Part shown: piece by piece, positions 37,262-46,263 of the stretch
Layout of the letters: the number at the start of each line of letters is the position of its first letter
Numbering within the stretch: the first letter of the stretch is position 1
From: Flagellimonas pacifica
GTDB taxonomy: Bacteria > Bacteroidota > Bacteroidia > Flavobacteriales > Flavobacteriaceae
Length of the DNA: 64,000 nucleotides
NCBI RefSeq assembly: GCF_900215465.1
Contig: NZ_OBEH01000002.1
Location: 840,427-904,426 of the forward strand
Direction: 5' to 3'
Notes under the pieces: generated by a model
What the model was told of the DNA's origin: nothing
The model's input: only the letters and a program-made list of their open reading frames with translations
Databases searched by the model: none
Translations under genes and position numbers: made by a program

Positions 37262-37575
37262 AATTATTTATTCTTATTAAGGATTTAAGGCAAAAAACCA
37301 AAGAAATATGCGGCTAGGGCACTGCTGATTGACGGATACCCGCTTTCAATTGAGGAATACAAGTTTTGATTTCATCTAATGGGGATTTGAATCCATCAAA
37401 TAGGTTGAACCATATATGGAAAGAAGTGAATGGAAATATGGTTTGGGCAGGTAGGATTGTTCAAGCAAGTTATTTCCGCTCAGGATTGAGATGGATAAAC
37501 TCGATGATCTGACACTAAAAAGCCCCTTAAGGTTTCTAGGAAATTATGGAATGTTTTTTAGACTTTTTGGGAATT
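37262..37575. other. Gene-free stretch upstream of the OM-barrel operon
   Basis: About 314 bp without a convincing gene. It must hold the promoter for the leftward barrel-lipoprotein operon and the 3' end of the small membrane protein gene. I see no clear promoter box, terminator or repeat. Confidence 0.5.
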
Positions 37576-37965
37576 TTAGACAGGAGCCAATGGAAATTTT
37601 ACTGCTCCATAGCAGCCTAACCAAAGGCCTGCCAAAAGGGATAGGTTCATTCCCGTTTCAAACCACATTGGCCCGCTCCATTGACCGCAAACAACAACAA
37701 AGGACATTTTGCCAATAATAAAGAGTGAAATGAAAAAGTGTGGCCAGTAATTATCCCTCACCACTATAAGTGAAGCAATAAAGCCTGCCAAGGCAGCAGA
37801 AGCAAAAGTAGCCAGCCCCCCAAATGCCAAATCGGTACTGGAAGAAGTGCAGTAACTTAATCCATCAAAAATGATGTCTTGTGATAATGTTGTGTAAAGT
37901 ATTAGGGACAGCCCGCCAATGATTGTTGCCAGCACTGTGAGCAAAACTCGTATACGCGAATTCAT
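37576..37965 (-). CDS. Small four-helix membrane protein, unknown function
   Basis: 129 aa with four likely membrane helices: VLLTVLATIIGGLSLILYTTL, LAFGGLATFASAALAGFIASLIVV, FFISLFIIGKMSFVVVCG and MNLSLLAGLWLGCYGAV. Charged loops are short. No family is recognised. It lies alone, leftward, between the Lrp regulator and the OM-barrel gene. The regular helix spacing and start codon make it a credible gene rather than a chance frame. Confidence 0.65.
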   Translation of the reverse strand: MNSRIRVLLTVLATIIGGLSLILYTTLSQDIIFDGLSYCTSSSTDLAFGGLATFASAALAGFIASLIVVRDNYWPHFFISLFIIGKMSFVVVCGQWSGPMWFETGMNLSLLAGLWLGCYGAVKFPLAPV

Positions 37966-38072
37966 TTGTAAAAAGGTGTTTTTTGATCGTAGTTTGTTTC
38001 TTGATTGAGGAAAAATTAGGCATATCGCTCCAATGTGACTCCCTTTTTAACATCGTTTTAGGTTAAACTTTC

Positions 38073-38531
38073 TTAAATACTTACAGCGGTACTGTGCTTT
38101 ACTTCCTTTATGGTGAAAGAGCTTTGGGTGTTTCCAATATTGCTGATAGCCGTTAGTTTGGTTACCATAAACTCCCTGTATTTTTTCATATTCTCCACAT
38201 TTACCTTCAGAATATAATCGTAATCTCCGCTTACATGAAAGCACTCCGAAACTTCTTCCAATTTTAAAATCTCCCGTTCAAACCTCAGTACATTCTCTTT
38301 GGTGTGCTGTGCCAATCTAATATGACATAACACGGTAAAATTTCGTTGCACCTTCTCTTTGTCCACCAATGCTACGTAATTTGTGATAACCTTGTTCCGT
38401 TCAAGACGACGGATTCTTTCATACACGGCAGTTTTGGATAAATGTAGATTGTCTGCATATTGTTTTGTGGTCTTTTTACAGTCTTCTTGCAATAGTTTTA
38501 TCAATTGTATATCCGTATTATCCAACTCCAT
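38073..38531 (-). CDS. Lrp/AsnC-family transcriptional regulator
   Basis: 152 aa: N-terminal winged helix-turn-helix (LDNTDIQLIKLLQEDCKKTTKQYADNLHLSKTAVYERIRRLERNKVI) and C-terminal RAM effector domain (HVSGDYDYILKVNVENMKKYREFMVTKL). Lrp-type proteins sense amino acids as octamers. It is divergent from a methionine gamma-lyase-like gene, the same arrangement as MdeR-mdeA in pseudomonads, so control of that gene by methionine or a related amino acid is a reasonable inference. Confidence 0.93.
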   Translation of the reverse strand: MELDNTDIQLIKLLQEDCKKTTKQYADNLHLSKTAVYERIRRLERNKVITNYVALVDKEKVQRNFTVLCHIRLAQHTKENVLRFEREILKLEEVSECFHVSGDYDYILKVNVENMKKYREFMVTKLTAISNIGNTQSSFTIKEVKHSTAVSI

Positions 38532-38593
38532 ACTGATTGTTTTTCTATTAACCTTTAAATTTTTATTTTAAAAACGATTTAAGTTCTATAAAA

Positions 38594-38631
38594 TTATAAA
38601 TTTTAGACCAAAAATCTATAGTTATAAATTT
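38594..38631. promoter_or_regulatory. Putative Lrp-type operator between lrp and the gamma-lyase gene
   Basis: Two copies of TTATAAATTT (38594-38603 and 38622-38631), 28 bp apart, in a very A+T-rich 150-bp divergent spacer. Lrp proteins favour such AT-rich sites in phased arrays. Base bias makes chance repetition easy, hence modest confidence. Confidence 0.4.
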
Positions 38632-38681
38632 ATATTGACAATAGTTCATCATAACTATATTTTTACATCAAAACTATTCCA

Positions 38682-39902
38682 ATGGACTACAAGGCATCAG
38701 AAAATATACAAGACTTGCAATATTTTGGAGAATTTGGAGGTGTTAATCCTTCTATTTCCGATTCTTCCACCTACACTTTTTTATCGGCTAAAACCATGTT
38801 CGATACTTTTGAAGGTAATACTGAAGGTTGCTACCTTTATAGCCGACACTCCTCCCCATCCAATCTATATTTAGGGGAAGCAATGGCACAGTTGGAAGGA
38901 ACAGAGTCTGCCAACATTTATGCCAGTGGCATGGGCGCTATAAGTTCCGTTATCTTTCAACTTTGTAATGCCAATGAACATATTGTTTGTAGTAGAACTA
39001 TTTATGGGGGAACTTATGCTTTTCTAAAGAACTTTTTGAAAAAGTTCAATATCTCCACATCGTTTGTTGACATTACAGATCTTGATATTGTTGAACGGTC
39101 CATCACCTCAAAAACCAAGATGATTTACTGCGAGGCGGTCAGCAACCCCTTGTTGGAAGTGGCCGATATTCAGTCGCTTTCAAAATTGGCCAAGAAACAT
39201 GGTATTCCTTTAGTGGTAGACAACACTTTTTCTCCTTTAAATATCAATGCCGCTAAGTTAGGAGCTGATATTGTGGTTCACAGTCTTACCAAGTTCATCA
39301 ACGGTAGTAGCGATTGTGTTGCTGGAGCCGTTTGCGCTTCTACAGATTTTTGTCTGAGTCTAAAAGACGTAAATGATGGAGCAGGTATGCTTTTGGGAAG
39401 CACATTGGATAGCGTAAGAGCGGCTTCTATTCTCAAAAACATGAGAACCTTGCACATCAGAATAAAAAAGCACAGCGAAAATGCACATTACCTTGCAGAA
39501 CAATTTGAAAAAGATGGATTAAAAGTGGTATATCCAGGGCTAGAAAGTCATCCTGGTCACAAAACCATGAAAGCACAAATGAACGCAGAGTACGGGTTTG
39601 GAGGGTTGATTACCTTAGATGTGGGCTCACTGGACAACGCCAACGCCTTAATGGAACTCATGCAGAAAGAGAAATTGGGATATTTGGCCGTGAGCCTTGG
39701 TTTTTACAAAACATTGTTTAGTGCTCCAGGTACTTCCACCTCTTCAGAAATTCCTTTGGAAGAGCAGGAAGAACTTGGTCTCTCACAAGGGCTAATCCGT
39801 TTTTCAATTGGTTTGGATAATGATATTCAAAAAACTTATGAAGCCATGAAATGCTGTATGGAAAAATTGGGCATTTTAAAAAGTGATGCCGCATTGGTAT
39901 GA
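38682..39902 (+). CDS. Methionine gamma-lyase-like PLP enzyme (Cys/Met metabolism family)
   Basis: 406 aa. The family pattern is clear: YSRHSSPSNLYLGEAMAQLEGTESANIYASGMGAISSV, the YGGTYAF loop, VVDNTFSPLNINAAKLGADIVVHSLTKFINGSSD with the PLP Lys in SLTKF, and the C-terminal FSAPGTSTSSEIPLEEQEELGLSQGLIRFSIGLD. Members split methionine, cystathionine or homocysteine. The Lrp neighbour and the transporter downstream favour a catabolic methionine gamma-lyase (methanethiol, ammonia, 2-oxobutyrate), but a cystathionine lyase is not excluded. Confidence 0.82.
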   Translation: MDYKASENIQDLQYFGEFGGVNPSISDSSTYTFLSAKTMFDTFEGNTEGCYLYSRHSSPSNLYLGEAMAQLEGTESANIYASGMGAISSVIFQLCNANEHIVCSRTIYGGTYAFLKNFLKKFNISTSFVDITDLDIVERSITSKTKMIYCEAVSNPLLEVADIQSLSKLAKKHGIPLVVDNTFSPLNINAAKLGADIVVHSLTKFINGSSDCVAGAVCASTDFCLSLKDVNDGAGMLLGSTLDSVRAASILKNMRTLHIRIKKHSENAHYLAEQFEKDGLKVVYPGLESHPGHKTMKAQMNAEYGFGGLITLDVGSLDNANALMELMQKEKLGYLAVSLGFYKTLFSAPGTSTSSEIPLEEQEELGLSQGLIRFSIGLDNDIQKTYEAMKCCMEKLGILKSDAALV

Positions 39903-39963
39903 TTCTTCGTTTGCAGAACAAGGTTCAAAATCGTAATATTACCTGCTAACAAAATCAAACTAG

Positions 39964-41454
39964 ATGCCAAAAAAGGATAAAAAGCCAAAGTACAGACAAG
40001 ATGAACATATTGTAGAAAATAAGCAATTGAGCATTTGGGAGGCACTTATCCCGGTTTTTGCTTTAGTGGCCATGTTGGCTTACAATGTTTTCGTATTTGG
40101 TGATAGCGCAATAGGAGGATCAAACCAGTTTATTTTGTTATTGGGAGGTGCAGTGGCAGCTATTGTGGGTTTTTACAAGAAGGTATCTTACAAACAAATG
40201 TTTGCCGAAGTAGCCGAAAATGTACAATCCACAACCGGAGCATTACTTATCCTTTTAATGGTCGGTGCCCTAGCTGGCACTTGGTTAATAAGTGGAATTA
40301 TACCAGCAATGATCTATTATGGTCTTCAGATTTTGAATCCTACCATTTTTTTGGCAGCTAGTGTTGTTATTTGCGCTATCATATCCATTGCAACCGGAAG
40401 CAGCTGGACAACGGCTGCTACCGTAGGAATTGCATTAATAGGTATTGGCGATGCATTGGGCATTTCTTTAGGGATGACTGCCGGTGCGGTATTGTCAGGA
40501 GCATATTTTGGAGATAAAATGTCTCCCTTGAGCGATACAACCAATTTGGCCCCTACTATGGCAGGTGGGGAGCTTTTCTCGCATATCCGCTATATGACAT
40601 ATACCACCATTCCAACTATATCTGTTACCCTTGTGGTCTTTATTATTTTAGGATTTACGATTGACCCATCCGGTGCAACAGATACTTCTTCTATTCTAAA
40701 CACCATAAATAGCACTTTTAATATTAGTGGATGGTTGTTCTTGGTTCCCCTTGTAGTCATAATATTGATTATTAAAAAAACTCCCCCGTTGGTTGCTCTC
40801 TTAATAGGTACTTTACTTGGAGCCTTGTTCGCTTTGGTTTTTCAACCGGGAATAGTTAGTCTTCTGGGTGGAGGAAAAGATTTGACTTTTGAATCTGGGT
40901 ACAAAGGCATCTTAAATGCCATAACAATAAAGACATCAATTGCAACTGATAACCCTGAATTGAGCGACCTATTTAAAGCCAAGGGAATGGCAGGAATGCT
41001 AGAAACCATTTGGTTAATTATCTGCGCTATGGTTTTTGGTGGAATTATGGACGGTATTGGAGCTCTGGAGCGCATTACAGAATCTTTATTGAAGATGGCA
41101 AAAACCACTTTCGGACTTTTTGCCAGTACTGTGGGTAGCTGTTTGGCCTTAAATGTTACTGCATCTGATCAATATTTGGCCTTGGTAGTACCAGGAAAAA
41201 TGTTTTCTAAAGCATATAAAGACCGTGGATTGGCTCCTGAAAATTTAAGTAGAACCTTAGAAGATTCTGGTACGGTTACCTCAGTGTTGGTACCTTGGAA
41301 CACCTGCGGGGCATATCATAGCGGTGTTTTAGGCGTAGGTGTGGGAGAATACTTTTTCTATGCCATTTTCAATTGGCTAAGTCCATTTATGACACTTTTG
41401 TTCGCGGCCTTTAAAATAAAGATCAAGCAATTGGCCACCCCTTCAAAAACATAG
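39964..41454 (+). CDS. NhaC-family Na+/H+ antiporter-like transporter
   Basis: 496 aa with about eleven membrane segments; SGAYFGDKMSPLSDTTNLAPTMAGGELFSHIRYMTYTTIP is diagnostic for NhaC. The late segment TASDQYLALVVPGKMFSKAYKDRGLAPENLSRTLEDSGTVTSVLVPWNTCGAY is also family-like. It lies 61 bp after the gamma-lyase gene and probably in the same transcript. NhaC relatives called MetT carry methionine, so amino acid uptake instead of plain Na+/H+ exchange is a serious alternative here. Confidence 0.85.
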   Translation: MPKKDKKPKYRQDEHIVENKQLSIWEALIPVFALVAMLAYNVFVFGDSAIGGSNQFILLLGGAVAAIVGFYKKVSYKQMFAEVAENVQSTTGALLILLMVGALAGTWLISGIIPAMIYYGLQILNPTIFLAASVVICAIISIATGSSWTTAATVGIALIGIGDALGISLGMTAGAVLSGAYFGDKMSPLSDTTNLAPTMAGGELFSHIRYMTYTTIPTISVTLVVFIILGFTIDPSGATDTSSILNTINSTFNISGWLFLVPLVVIILIIKKTPPLVALLIGTLLGALFALVFQPGIVSLLGGGKDLTFESGYKGILNAITIKTSIATDNPELSDLFKAKGMAGMLETIWLIICAMVFGGIMDGIGALERITESLLKMAKTTFGLFASTVGSCLALNVTASDQYLALVVPGKMFSKAYKDRGLAPENLSRTLEDSGTVTSVLVPWNTCGAYHSGVLGVGVGEYFFYAIFNWLSPFMTLLFAAFKIKIKQLATPSKT

Positions 41455-41621
41455 CCAACTCCTATTAAATATTTTACAACTTGCATGTTTTTTCATTGAT
41501 TATAAGCAATGATTTTATTCTAGTTTTTTGATTTGCAGCTTGCTAACCGGTAGTATCAACATGTACTATTAATGCATAACAAAATCTAATCCCAAAGTTT
41601 TACATTGAAGAATGCTTGGAA

Positions 41622-41629
41622 TACATTTG
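41622..41629 (+). promoter_or_regulatory. Promoter -7 box of the peroxiredoxin operon
   Basis: TACATTTG, exact match to the Bacteroidota -7 consensus TAnnTTTG, 31 bp before the ATG at 41660. A T-rich -33 region (GTTTTA) lies about 20 bp upstream. Confidence 0.65.
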
Positions 41630-41659
41630 CACAAAATCAATATATAAAAAAGTATTAAA

Positions 41660-42304
41660 ATGACGCATGTAGGGAAAAAATTTCCAAATCTTGAAGTAAA
41701 TGCAATTGATGAATTGGGAGACACCTTTAAAATCAATGTTTTGGATAAAGCTAAGTCCGAAAACAAGAAAATTATCCTTTTCTGGTACCCCAAAGATTTT
41801 ACTTTTGTATGTCCCACAGAGTTACATTCATTCCAACAAGCCTTAGGTGAGTTCGAAAAAAGAAATACCATGGTCATTGGTGCTTCCTGTGATACTGCGG
41901 AAGTTCATTTTGCTTGGTTGAATACAAGTAAAGACAATGGCGGTATTGAAGGAGTTACCTACCCTATTCTAGCAGACAGTAACAGAAATTTGGCCAATGC
42001 ACTTGGTATATTGGATATTCAAAATGAAGAATTCAATGAAGAGACAGAAACTATTTTCTTGGAAGGTGACAATGTTACCTACAGGGCCACATATCTAATT
42101 GATGAGGAAGGTACCGTATTCCACGAAAGTATAAACCACATGCCATTGGGAAGAAATGTAAATGAGTTTATACGTCTAGTTGATGCCTATACCCACGTAC
42201 AACAAAAAGGAGAAGTATGTCCTGCCAATTGGGAAGAAGGCAAAGAAGCTATGAATGCTGATAGAAAAGGTGTTGCAGAATACCTTTCCAACCATATAAA
42301 TTAA
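41660..42304 (+). CDS. 2-Cys peroxiredoxin (AhpC/TSA type)
   Basis: 214 aa. The peroxidatic cysteine is in YPKDFTFVCPTELHSF (about residue 50) and the resolving cysteine in KGEVCPANWEEG near residue 194, so a typical two-Cys enzyme. It reduces hydrogen peroxide and alkyl peroxides at the expense of a thioredoxin; the thioredoxin-like gene 4 bp downstream is the obvious partner. First gene of a peroxide-defence cluster with its own consensus promoter. Confidence 0.93.
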   Translation: MTHVGKKFPNLEVNAIDELGDTFKINVLDKAKSENKKIILFWYPKDFTFVCPTELHSFQQALGEFEKRNTMVIGASCDTAEVHFAWLNTSKDNGGIEGVTYPILADSNRNLANALGILDIQNEEFNEETETIFLEGDNVTYRATYLIDEEGTVFHESINHMPLGRNVNEFIRLVDAYTHVQQKGEVCPANWEEGKEAMNADRKGVAEYLSNHIN

Positions 42305-42308
42305 TCCT

Positions 42309-42623
42309 ATGATCTTAGAATTGGAACAGGATAACCTGCAAGAAATTGTAAAAGACAATAAAAATGTTGTTGTCCAATATTCGGCATCTTGGTGTGGTAA
42401 CTGCAGAATTATGAAGCCTAAATTCAAAAAGGAGGCCCAGACCAATGATGATGTAACATTTGTTTTGGTTGATGCAGAAAAGTTCCCAGAATCAAGAAGT
42501 CTTGCCAATGTTGATAATTTACCAACATTTGCGGCATTTGTAAATGGTTCGCTTAAAAACCAAGTACAGACCAATAAATATGATGTACTGAAAATATTGA
42601 TCAATGAGGTTGCCAGTAATTAA
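42309..42623 (+). CDS. Thioredoxin family protein
   Basis: 104 aa thioredoxin fold with active site SWCGNCRIMKP (CGNC instead of the usual CGPC), cis-Pro region NLPTFAAFVNG. It probably reduces the peroxiredoxin encoded 4 bp upstream. The next gene starts 20 bp before this one ends, so the three are co-expressed. Confidence 0.92.
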   Translation: MILELEQDNLQEIVKDNKNVVVQYSASWCGNCRIMKPKFKKEAQTNDDVTFVLVDAEKFPESRSLANVDNLPTFAAFVNGSLKNQVQTNKYDVLKILINEVASN

Positions 42624-42861
42624 ACATGTGCTATCATTCATAGAGGCCAATGATGAGGATTATGTCATTGAAACTCTTGAAACTCTTGAGCATTTAACCG
42701 AATCCTCTCATTTAAAAGATGGGGAAATTGATGTACTGGGAGAATTGATATCAAACATGTACGGCGCTATAGAAGTTTCAAAAAAGATGAACTCTGGTGT
42801 TCCTAAAAAAGAAGCTCTGAATGATTTTATGTCCAGAGTCATGGGCTCTATAGATACATAA
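42604..42861 (+). CDS. Small acidic protein of the peroxiredoxin-thioredoxin cluster (DUF6952-like)
   Basis: 85 aa, mostly helical and acidic (IEANDEDYVIETLETLEHLTESSHLKDGEIDVLGELISN). It overlaps the thioredoxin gene by 20 bp in another frame. A short protein of this type follows thioredoxin and peroxiredoxin in many flavobacteria, which argues that it is real and linked to them, but its role is unknown. Followed by a strong terminator. Confidence 0.78.
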   Translation: MRLPVIKHVLSFIEANDEDYVIETLETLEHLTESSHLKDGEIDVLGELISNMYGAIEVSKKMNSGVPKKEALNDFMSRVMGSIDT

Positions 42862-42886
42862 AGCAGAATAACCTTTTATTTGTTGA

Positions 42887-42927
42887 AAAACCTTCTTGCA
42901 AAAATGGTCAAGAAGGTTTTCTTTTTA
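42887..42927 (+). terminator. Terminator of the peroxiredoxin operon
   Basis: 12-bp stem AAAACCTTCTTG / CAAGAAGGTTTT (42887-42898 with 42909-42920) and 10-nt loop, followed by CTTTTTA. It sits 26 bp past the stop of the small acidic protein. Confidence 0.85.
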
Positions 42928-42929
42928 TA

Positions 42930-42937
42930 TATTTTTG
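42930..42937 (+). promoter_or_regulatory. Promoter -7 box of tpx
   Basis: TATTTTTG matches TAnnTTTG, 26 bp before the tpx ATG and immediately after the preceding terminator. No clear -33 element. Confidence 0.45.
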
Positions 42938-42962
42938 AGATTAATCTTAAATCGATATAAAA

Positions 42963-43469
42963 ATGGCATCAATTACTTTAGGAGGAAATCCAGCAAATAC
43001 AGTAGGAAACCTTCCAGCAATACATACATCAGCTCCTAGTTTCAACTTAACAAAATCTGATCTTTCTGAAGTTTCCCTTTCGGATTACGCAGGCAGTAAA
43101 CTTGTTTTGAATATCTTCCCTAGTGTAGATACGGGAACCTGCGCACAGTCAGTAAGACAATTTAACCAGGAAGCAGCAGAACTTGACAATACTAAAGTAT
43201 TGTGTATCTCCAAAGATCTTCCTTTTGCGCAACAACGATTTTGCGGCGCTGAAGGAATTGAAAATGTTGACATGCTCTCCGATTACAAAACAGGGAACTT
43301 TGGCAAGGATTATGGTGTAACTTTTGCGGATAGTGCCTTTACCTCCCTCCTTTCAAGATCTGTTGTTGTGATAAACAATGAAGGTAATGTTGTTTATACC
43401 GAACAAGTTTCAGAAACTGCCGATGAACCCAATTATAAAGCAGCACTAGAAGCATTGATGGATGCCTAA
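42963..43469 (+). CDS. tpx: Thiol peroxidase Tpx
   Basis: 168 aa atypical two-Cys peroxiredoxin. The peroxidatic Cys is in SVDTGTCAQSVRQFN and the resolving Cys in FCGAEGIENVDMLSDY; the start ASITLGGNPANTVGNLPAIHTSAPSFNL is the family opening. It reduces lipid and alkyl peroxides with thioredoxin. It is the first gene of the run continuing through dgkA; overlap with dgkA is 8 bp. Confidence 0.95.
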   Translation: MASITLGGNPANTVGNLPAIHTSAPSFNLTKSDLSEVSLSDYAGSKLVLNIFPSVDTGTCAQSVRQFNQEAAELDNTKVLCISKDLPFAQQRFCGAEGIENVDMLSDYKTGNFGKDYGVTFADSAFTSLLSRSVVVINNEGNVVYTEQVSETADEPNYKAALEALMDA

Positions 43470-43827
43470 AGAATCTTTCTTAAAAAATAGGGTCAAAAGT
43501 GTTGGCTATGCCTTAAAAGGAATGTTCCTGCTTTTAAAGACAGAGTCCAGTATCAAAATTCAGTTTGTTATTGCTCTGCTGGTTACTGGTGCTGGTTTCT
43601 ACTACAATATTTCAAGTGCCGAATGGATGGTGCAATTGTTAGCCATAGGAACGGTTATGGGAATAGAAGGATTAAATACGGCCGTTGAAAAAATATCGGA
43701 TTATATTCAACCAAAAAAAGACCCTAAAATTGGTTTTATAAAAGATATCTCTGCCGGTGCCGTTATGATAGTATCCATTGTTGCAAGTATAATAGGACTC
43801 ATTATTTATCTGCCAAAAATGACATAA
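43462..43827 (+). CDS. dgkA: Diacylglycerol kinase family membrane protein
   Basis: 121 aa with three predicted membrane helices. The MGIEGLNTAVEKISDYI block is the DgkA/UdpK catalytic signature (E--N-A-E). Family members phosphorylate diacylglycerol or undecaprenol in the inner membrane. Its start overlaps the tpx end. Substrate choice between lipid and undecaprenol is not readable. Confidence 0.9.
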   Translation: MPKESFLKNRVKSVGYALKGMFLLLKTESSIKIQFVIALLVTGAGFYYNISSAEWMVQLLAIGTVMGIEGLNTAVEKISDYIQPKKDPKIGFIKDISAGAVMIVSIVASIIGLIIYLPKMT

Positions 43828-43889
43828 CAAACATCTGGGATCATCGGTAGCATCGTAAATTTGTAAATTAGCCCCCATATTAGAGATTA

Positions 43890-46262
43890 ATGGCAAAAAA
43901 AAGGACTAAATCCAAAAAACCTACATCCTCACAAAAAGGCTTTTCACTAAAGCTGTCCAAGCAAAATAAAATTATTTTGGGCAGCCTTTTAATTGTGCTC
44001 AGTATTGCCCTTTTCTTCTCTTTTATGTCTTATTACTTTACATGGCAAGAAGATCAGAGCATGCTTTCTGAATTTAAAGATAGAAATGCGCAGGCCAGCA
44101 ATCTATTGAACAAGTTTGGAGCTAGCGTAAGTCATTTTTTTATGTACAAAGGTTTTGGATTGGCTTCTCTTTCATTCCCATTATTATTGGCCATAACCGG
44201 ACTTTATCTATTTCTTGGGTTGGATAGTAAAGGCCTTATTGGCAAATGGATATGGGGACTTACGGGAATCATATGGATTTCAATTGCATTGGGTTTCTTT
44301 GCCTTTGAACAACCTTTACTTGGAGGATTGATTGGATATGAAATGAATGACTTTCTTCAAGATTATACCGGTAAAATTGGGGTATTTCTCTTATTGGTTT
44401 TTGTGTTGATGGTCATATTGGTTCGGCTCTTCAACTTCAGCCCAGAAGGTGTTGCCAAATTCTTCCGCTCACAAAAGCAACAACTAAAATCTGATTTCAA
44501 GAAAAGTAAATCCACTCCGGTAACAGTTCAATCAGATGATGGTAGTGTTGAACTCAGTATGGAAACTGATACTCCGGTTGCTGTGGACACCTACACCCAT
44601 AAAAAAGATATTCCACCTTTACAAAGTGAAGCAGGATTGGATGTCAATCTTCCGCAAGAAGAAGATTTGGATATAGACCTCAAGGTTGAAAAAGTTACTG
44701 AGGAAAAGGAAGAGACCGATGTAAAGGCAGAAAAACTAGTCAAGGATTTTGGGGAGTTTGACCCCAAATTGGAATTAGGGAATTACAAGTTTCCACATAT
44801 CGAACTTCTTGATCAACATGGAGCTACCGGTGGTATTACCATCAACCAAGAAGAACTTGAAGAAAATAAGAACAGAATTGTAAGTACCCTAAAGAATTAT
44901 AAAATTGGAATTGCCCAAATTAAGGCAACCATTGGTCCAACCGTGACCTTGTATGAAATTGTGCCAGAAGCAGGTGTACGAATCTCAAAAATTAAAAACC
45001 TCGAGGACGATATTGCCTTATCTCTAGCCGCTTTGGGCATTAGGATAATTGCCCCCATTCCCGGAAAAGGCACCATTGGCATTGAAGTCCCCAATAAGAA
45101 TGCCACTATTGTTTCCATGCGTTCGGTAATAGCTTCCAATAAATTTCAAAAAGCCGAAATGGAACTCCCCATTGCTTTTGGAAAGACCATCAGCAATGAA
45201 ACTTTTGTGGTTGACTTGGCCAAAATGCCGCATATGCTTATGGCCGGGGCAACTGGTCAAGGAAAATCGGTTGGTTTAAACGCTGTGCTTACTTCCCTAC
45301 TTTACAAAAAACATCCAGCGGAGGTCAAGTTTATTTTAGTAGACCCAAAGAAAGTAGAACTCACACTATATAATAAAATTGAACGCCATTTCTTGGCCAA
45401 GTTACCAGATTCGGAAGACGCCATAATAACTGACAATACCAAAGTCATCAATACTTTGAATTCACTCTGTATTGAGATGGACAACCGTTACGAATTGCTT
45501 AAACTGGCAATGGTACGGAATATTAAGGAGTATAATGTCAAGTTCAAGGCTAGAAAACTTAATCCAAATGATGGGCACAAATTCTTGCCATATATTGTTT
45601 TAGTCATTGATGAGTTTGCAGATTTAATCATGACAGCAGGCAAAGAGGTGGAGACGCCCATTGCCAGATTGGCACAATTGGCACGTGCCATAGGTATACA
45701 TCTAATTATTGCTACGCAAAGGCCATCGGTCAATGTCATTACCGGAATTATTAAGGCCAATTTCCCCGCTCGTATTGCGTTTAGGGTAACTTCTAAAATA
45801 GATTCAAGAACTATTTTAGATGCCCAAGGCGCTGATCAGCTTATTGGTCGTGGAGATATGCTCTTTACCCAAGGAAATGATGTTACCCGACTACAATGTG
45901 CATTTGTGGATACTCCAGAGGTGGCTAAAATCACAGAATATATTGGCTCACAACGAGCATACCCTGATGCCCATTTGCTCCCAGAGTATGTAGGGGAAGA
46001 TTCTGGCACGGGGATTGATTATGATATCGCAGATAGGGATTCTATGTTCAGAGATGCTGCCGAAGTCATAGTGACCGCACAGCAAGGATCAGCCTCCTTA
46101 ATACAACGAAAACTAAAACTTGGGTACAATAGAGCTGGTAGAATCATAGATCAATTGGAAGCAGCCGGAATTGTAGGGCCTTTTGAAGGCAGTAAGGCTC
46201 GTCAAGTGTTGGTTCCGGATATTTTATCCCTTGAGCAACTATTACAAAACGAAACAAAGTAA
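43890..46262 (+). CDS. ftsK: DNA translocase FtsK
   Basis: 790 aa. Four N-terminal membrane helices (residues 25-180) anchor it at the septum; a short acidic linker (VEKVTEEKEETDVKAEKL) follows. The motor has Walker A GATGQGKSVGLN (about residue 455), Walker B IVLVIDEFADLI and TQRPSVNVITGIIKANFPARIAFRV. The C-terminal gamma domain, ASLIQRKLKLGYNRAGRIIDQLEAAGIVG, reads polarity sequences on DNA. It pumps chromosome ends to the dif site during division. Short linker as usual in this phylum. Confidence 0.96.
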   Translation: MAKKRTKSKKPTSSQKGFSLKLSKQNKIILGSLLIVLSIALFFSFMSYYFTWQEDQSMLSEFKDRNAQASNLLNKFGASVSHFFMYKGFGLASLSFPLLLAITGLYLFLGLDSKGLIGKWIWGLTGIIWISIALGFFAFEQPLLGGLIGYEMNDFLQDYTGKIGVFLLLVFVLMVILVRLFNFSPEGVAKFFRSQKQQLKSDFKKSKSTPVTVQSDDGSVELSMETDTPVAVDTYTHKKDIPPLQSEAGLDVNLPQEEDLDIDLKVEKVTEEKEETDVKAEKLVKDFGEFDPKLELGNYKFPHIELLDQHGATGGITINQEELEENKNRIVSTLKNYKIGIAQIKATIGPTVTLYEIVPEAGVRISKIKNLEDDIALSLAALGIRIIAPIPGKGTIGIEVPNKNATIVSMRSVIASNKFQKAEMELPIAFGKTISNETFVVDLAKMPHMLMAGATGQGKSVGLNAVLTSLLYKKHPAEVKFILVDPKKVELTLYNKIERHFLAKLPDSEDAIITDNTKVINTLNSLCIEMDNRYELLKLAMVRNIKEYNVKFKARKLNPNDGHKFLPYIVLVIDEFADLIMTAGKEVETPIARLAQLARAIGIHLIIATQRPSVNVITGIIKANFPARIAFRVTSKIDSRTILDAQGADQLIGRGDMLFTQGNDVTRLQCAFVDTPEVAKITEYIGSQRAYPDAHLLPEYVGEDSGTGIDYDIADRDSMFRDAAEVIVTAQQGSASLIQRKLKLGYNRAGRIIDQLEAAGIVGPFEGSKARQVLVPDILSLEQLLQNETK

Positions 46263-46263
46263 C

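Noticed and set aside
37491..37718. 75-codon open frame on the plus strand
   Set aside because: Overlaps the small membrane protein gene on the other strand and has no recognisable features.
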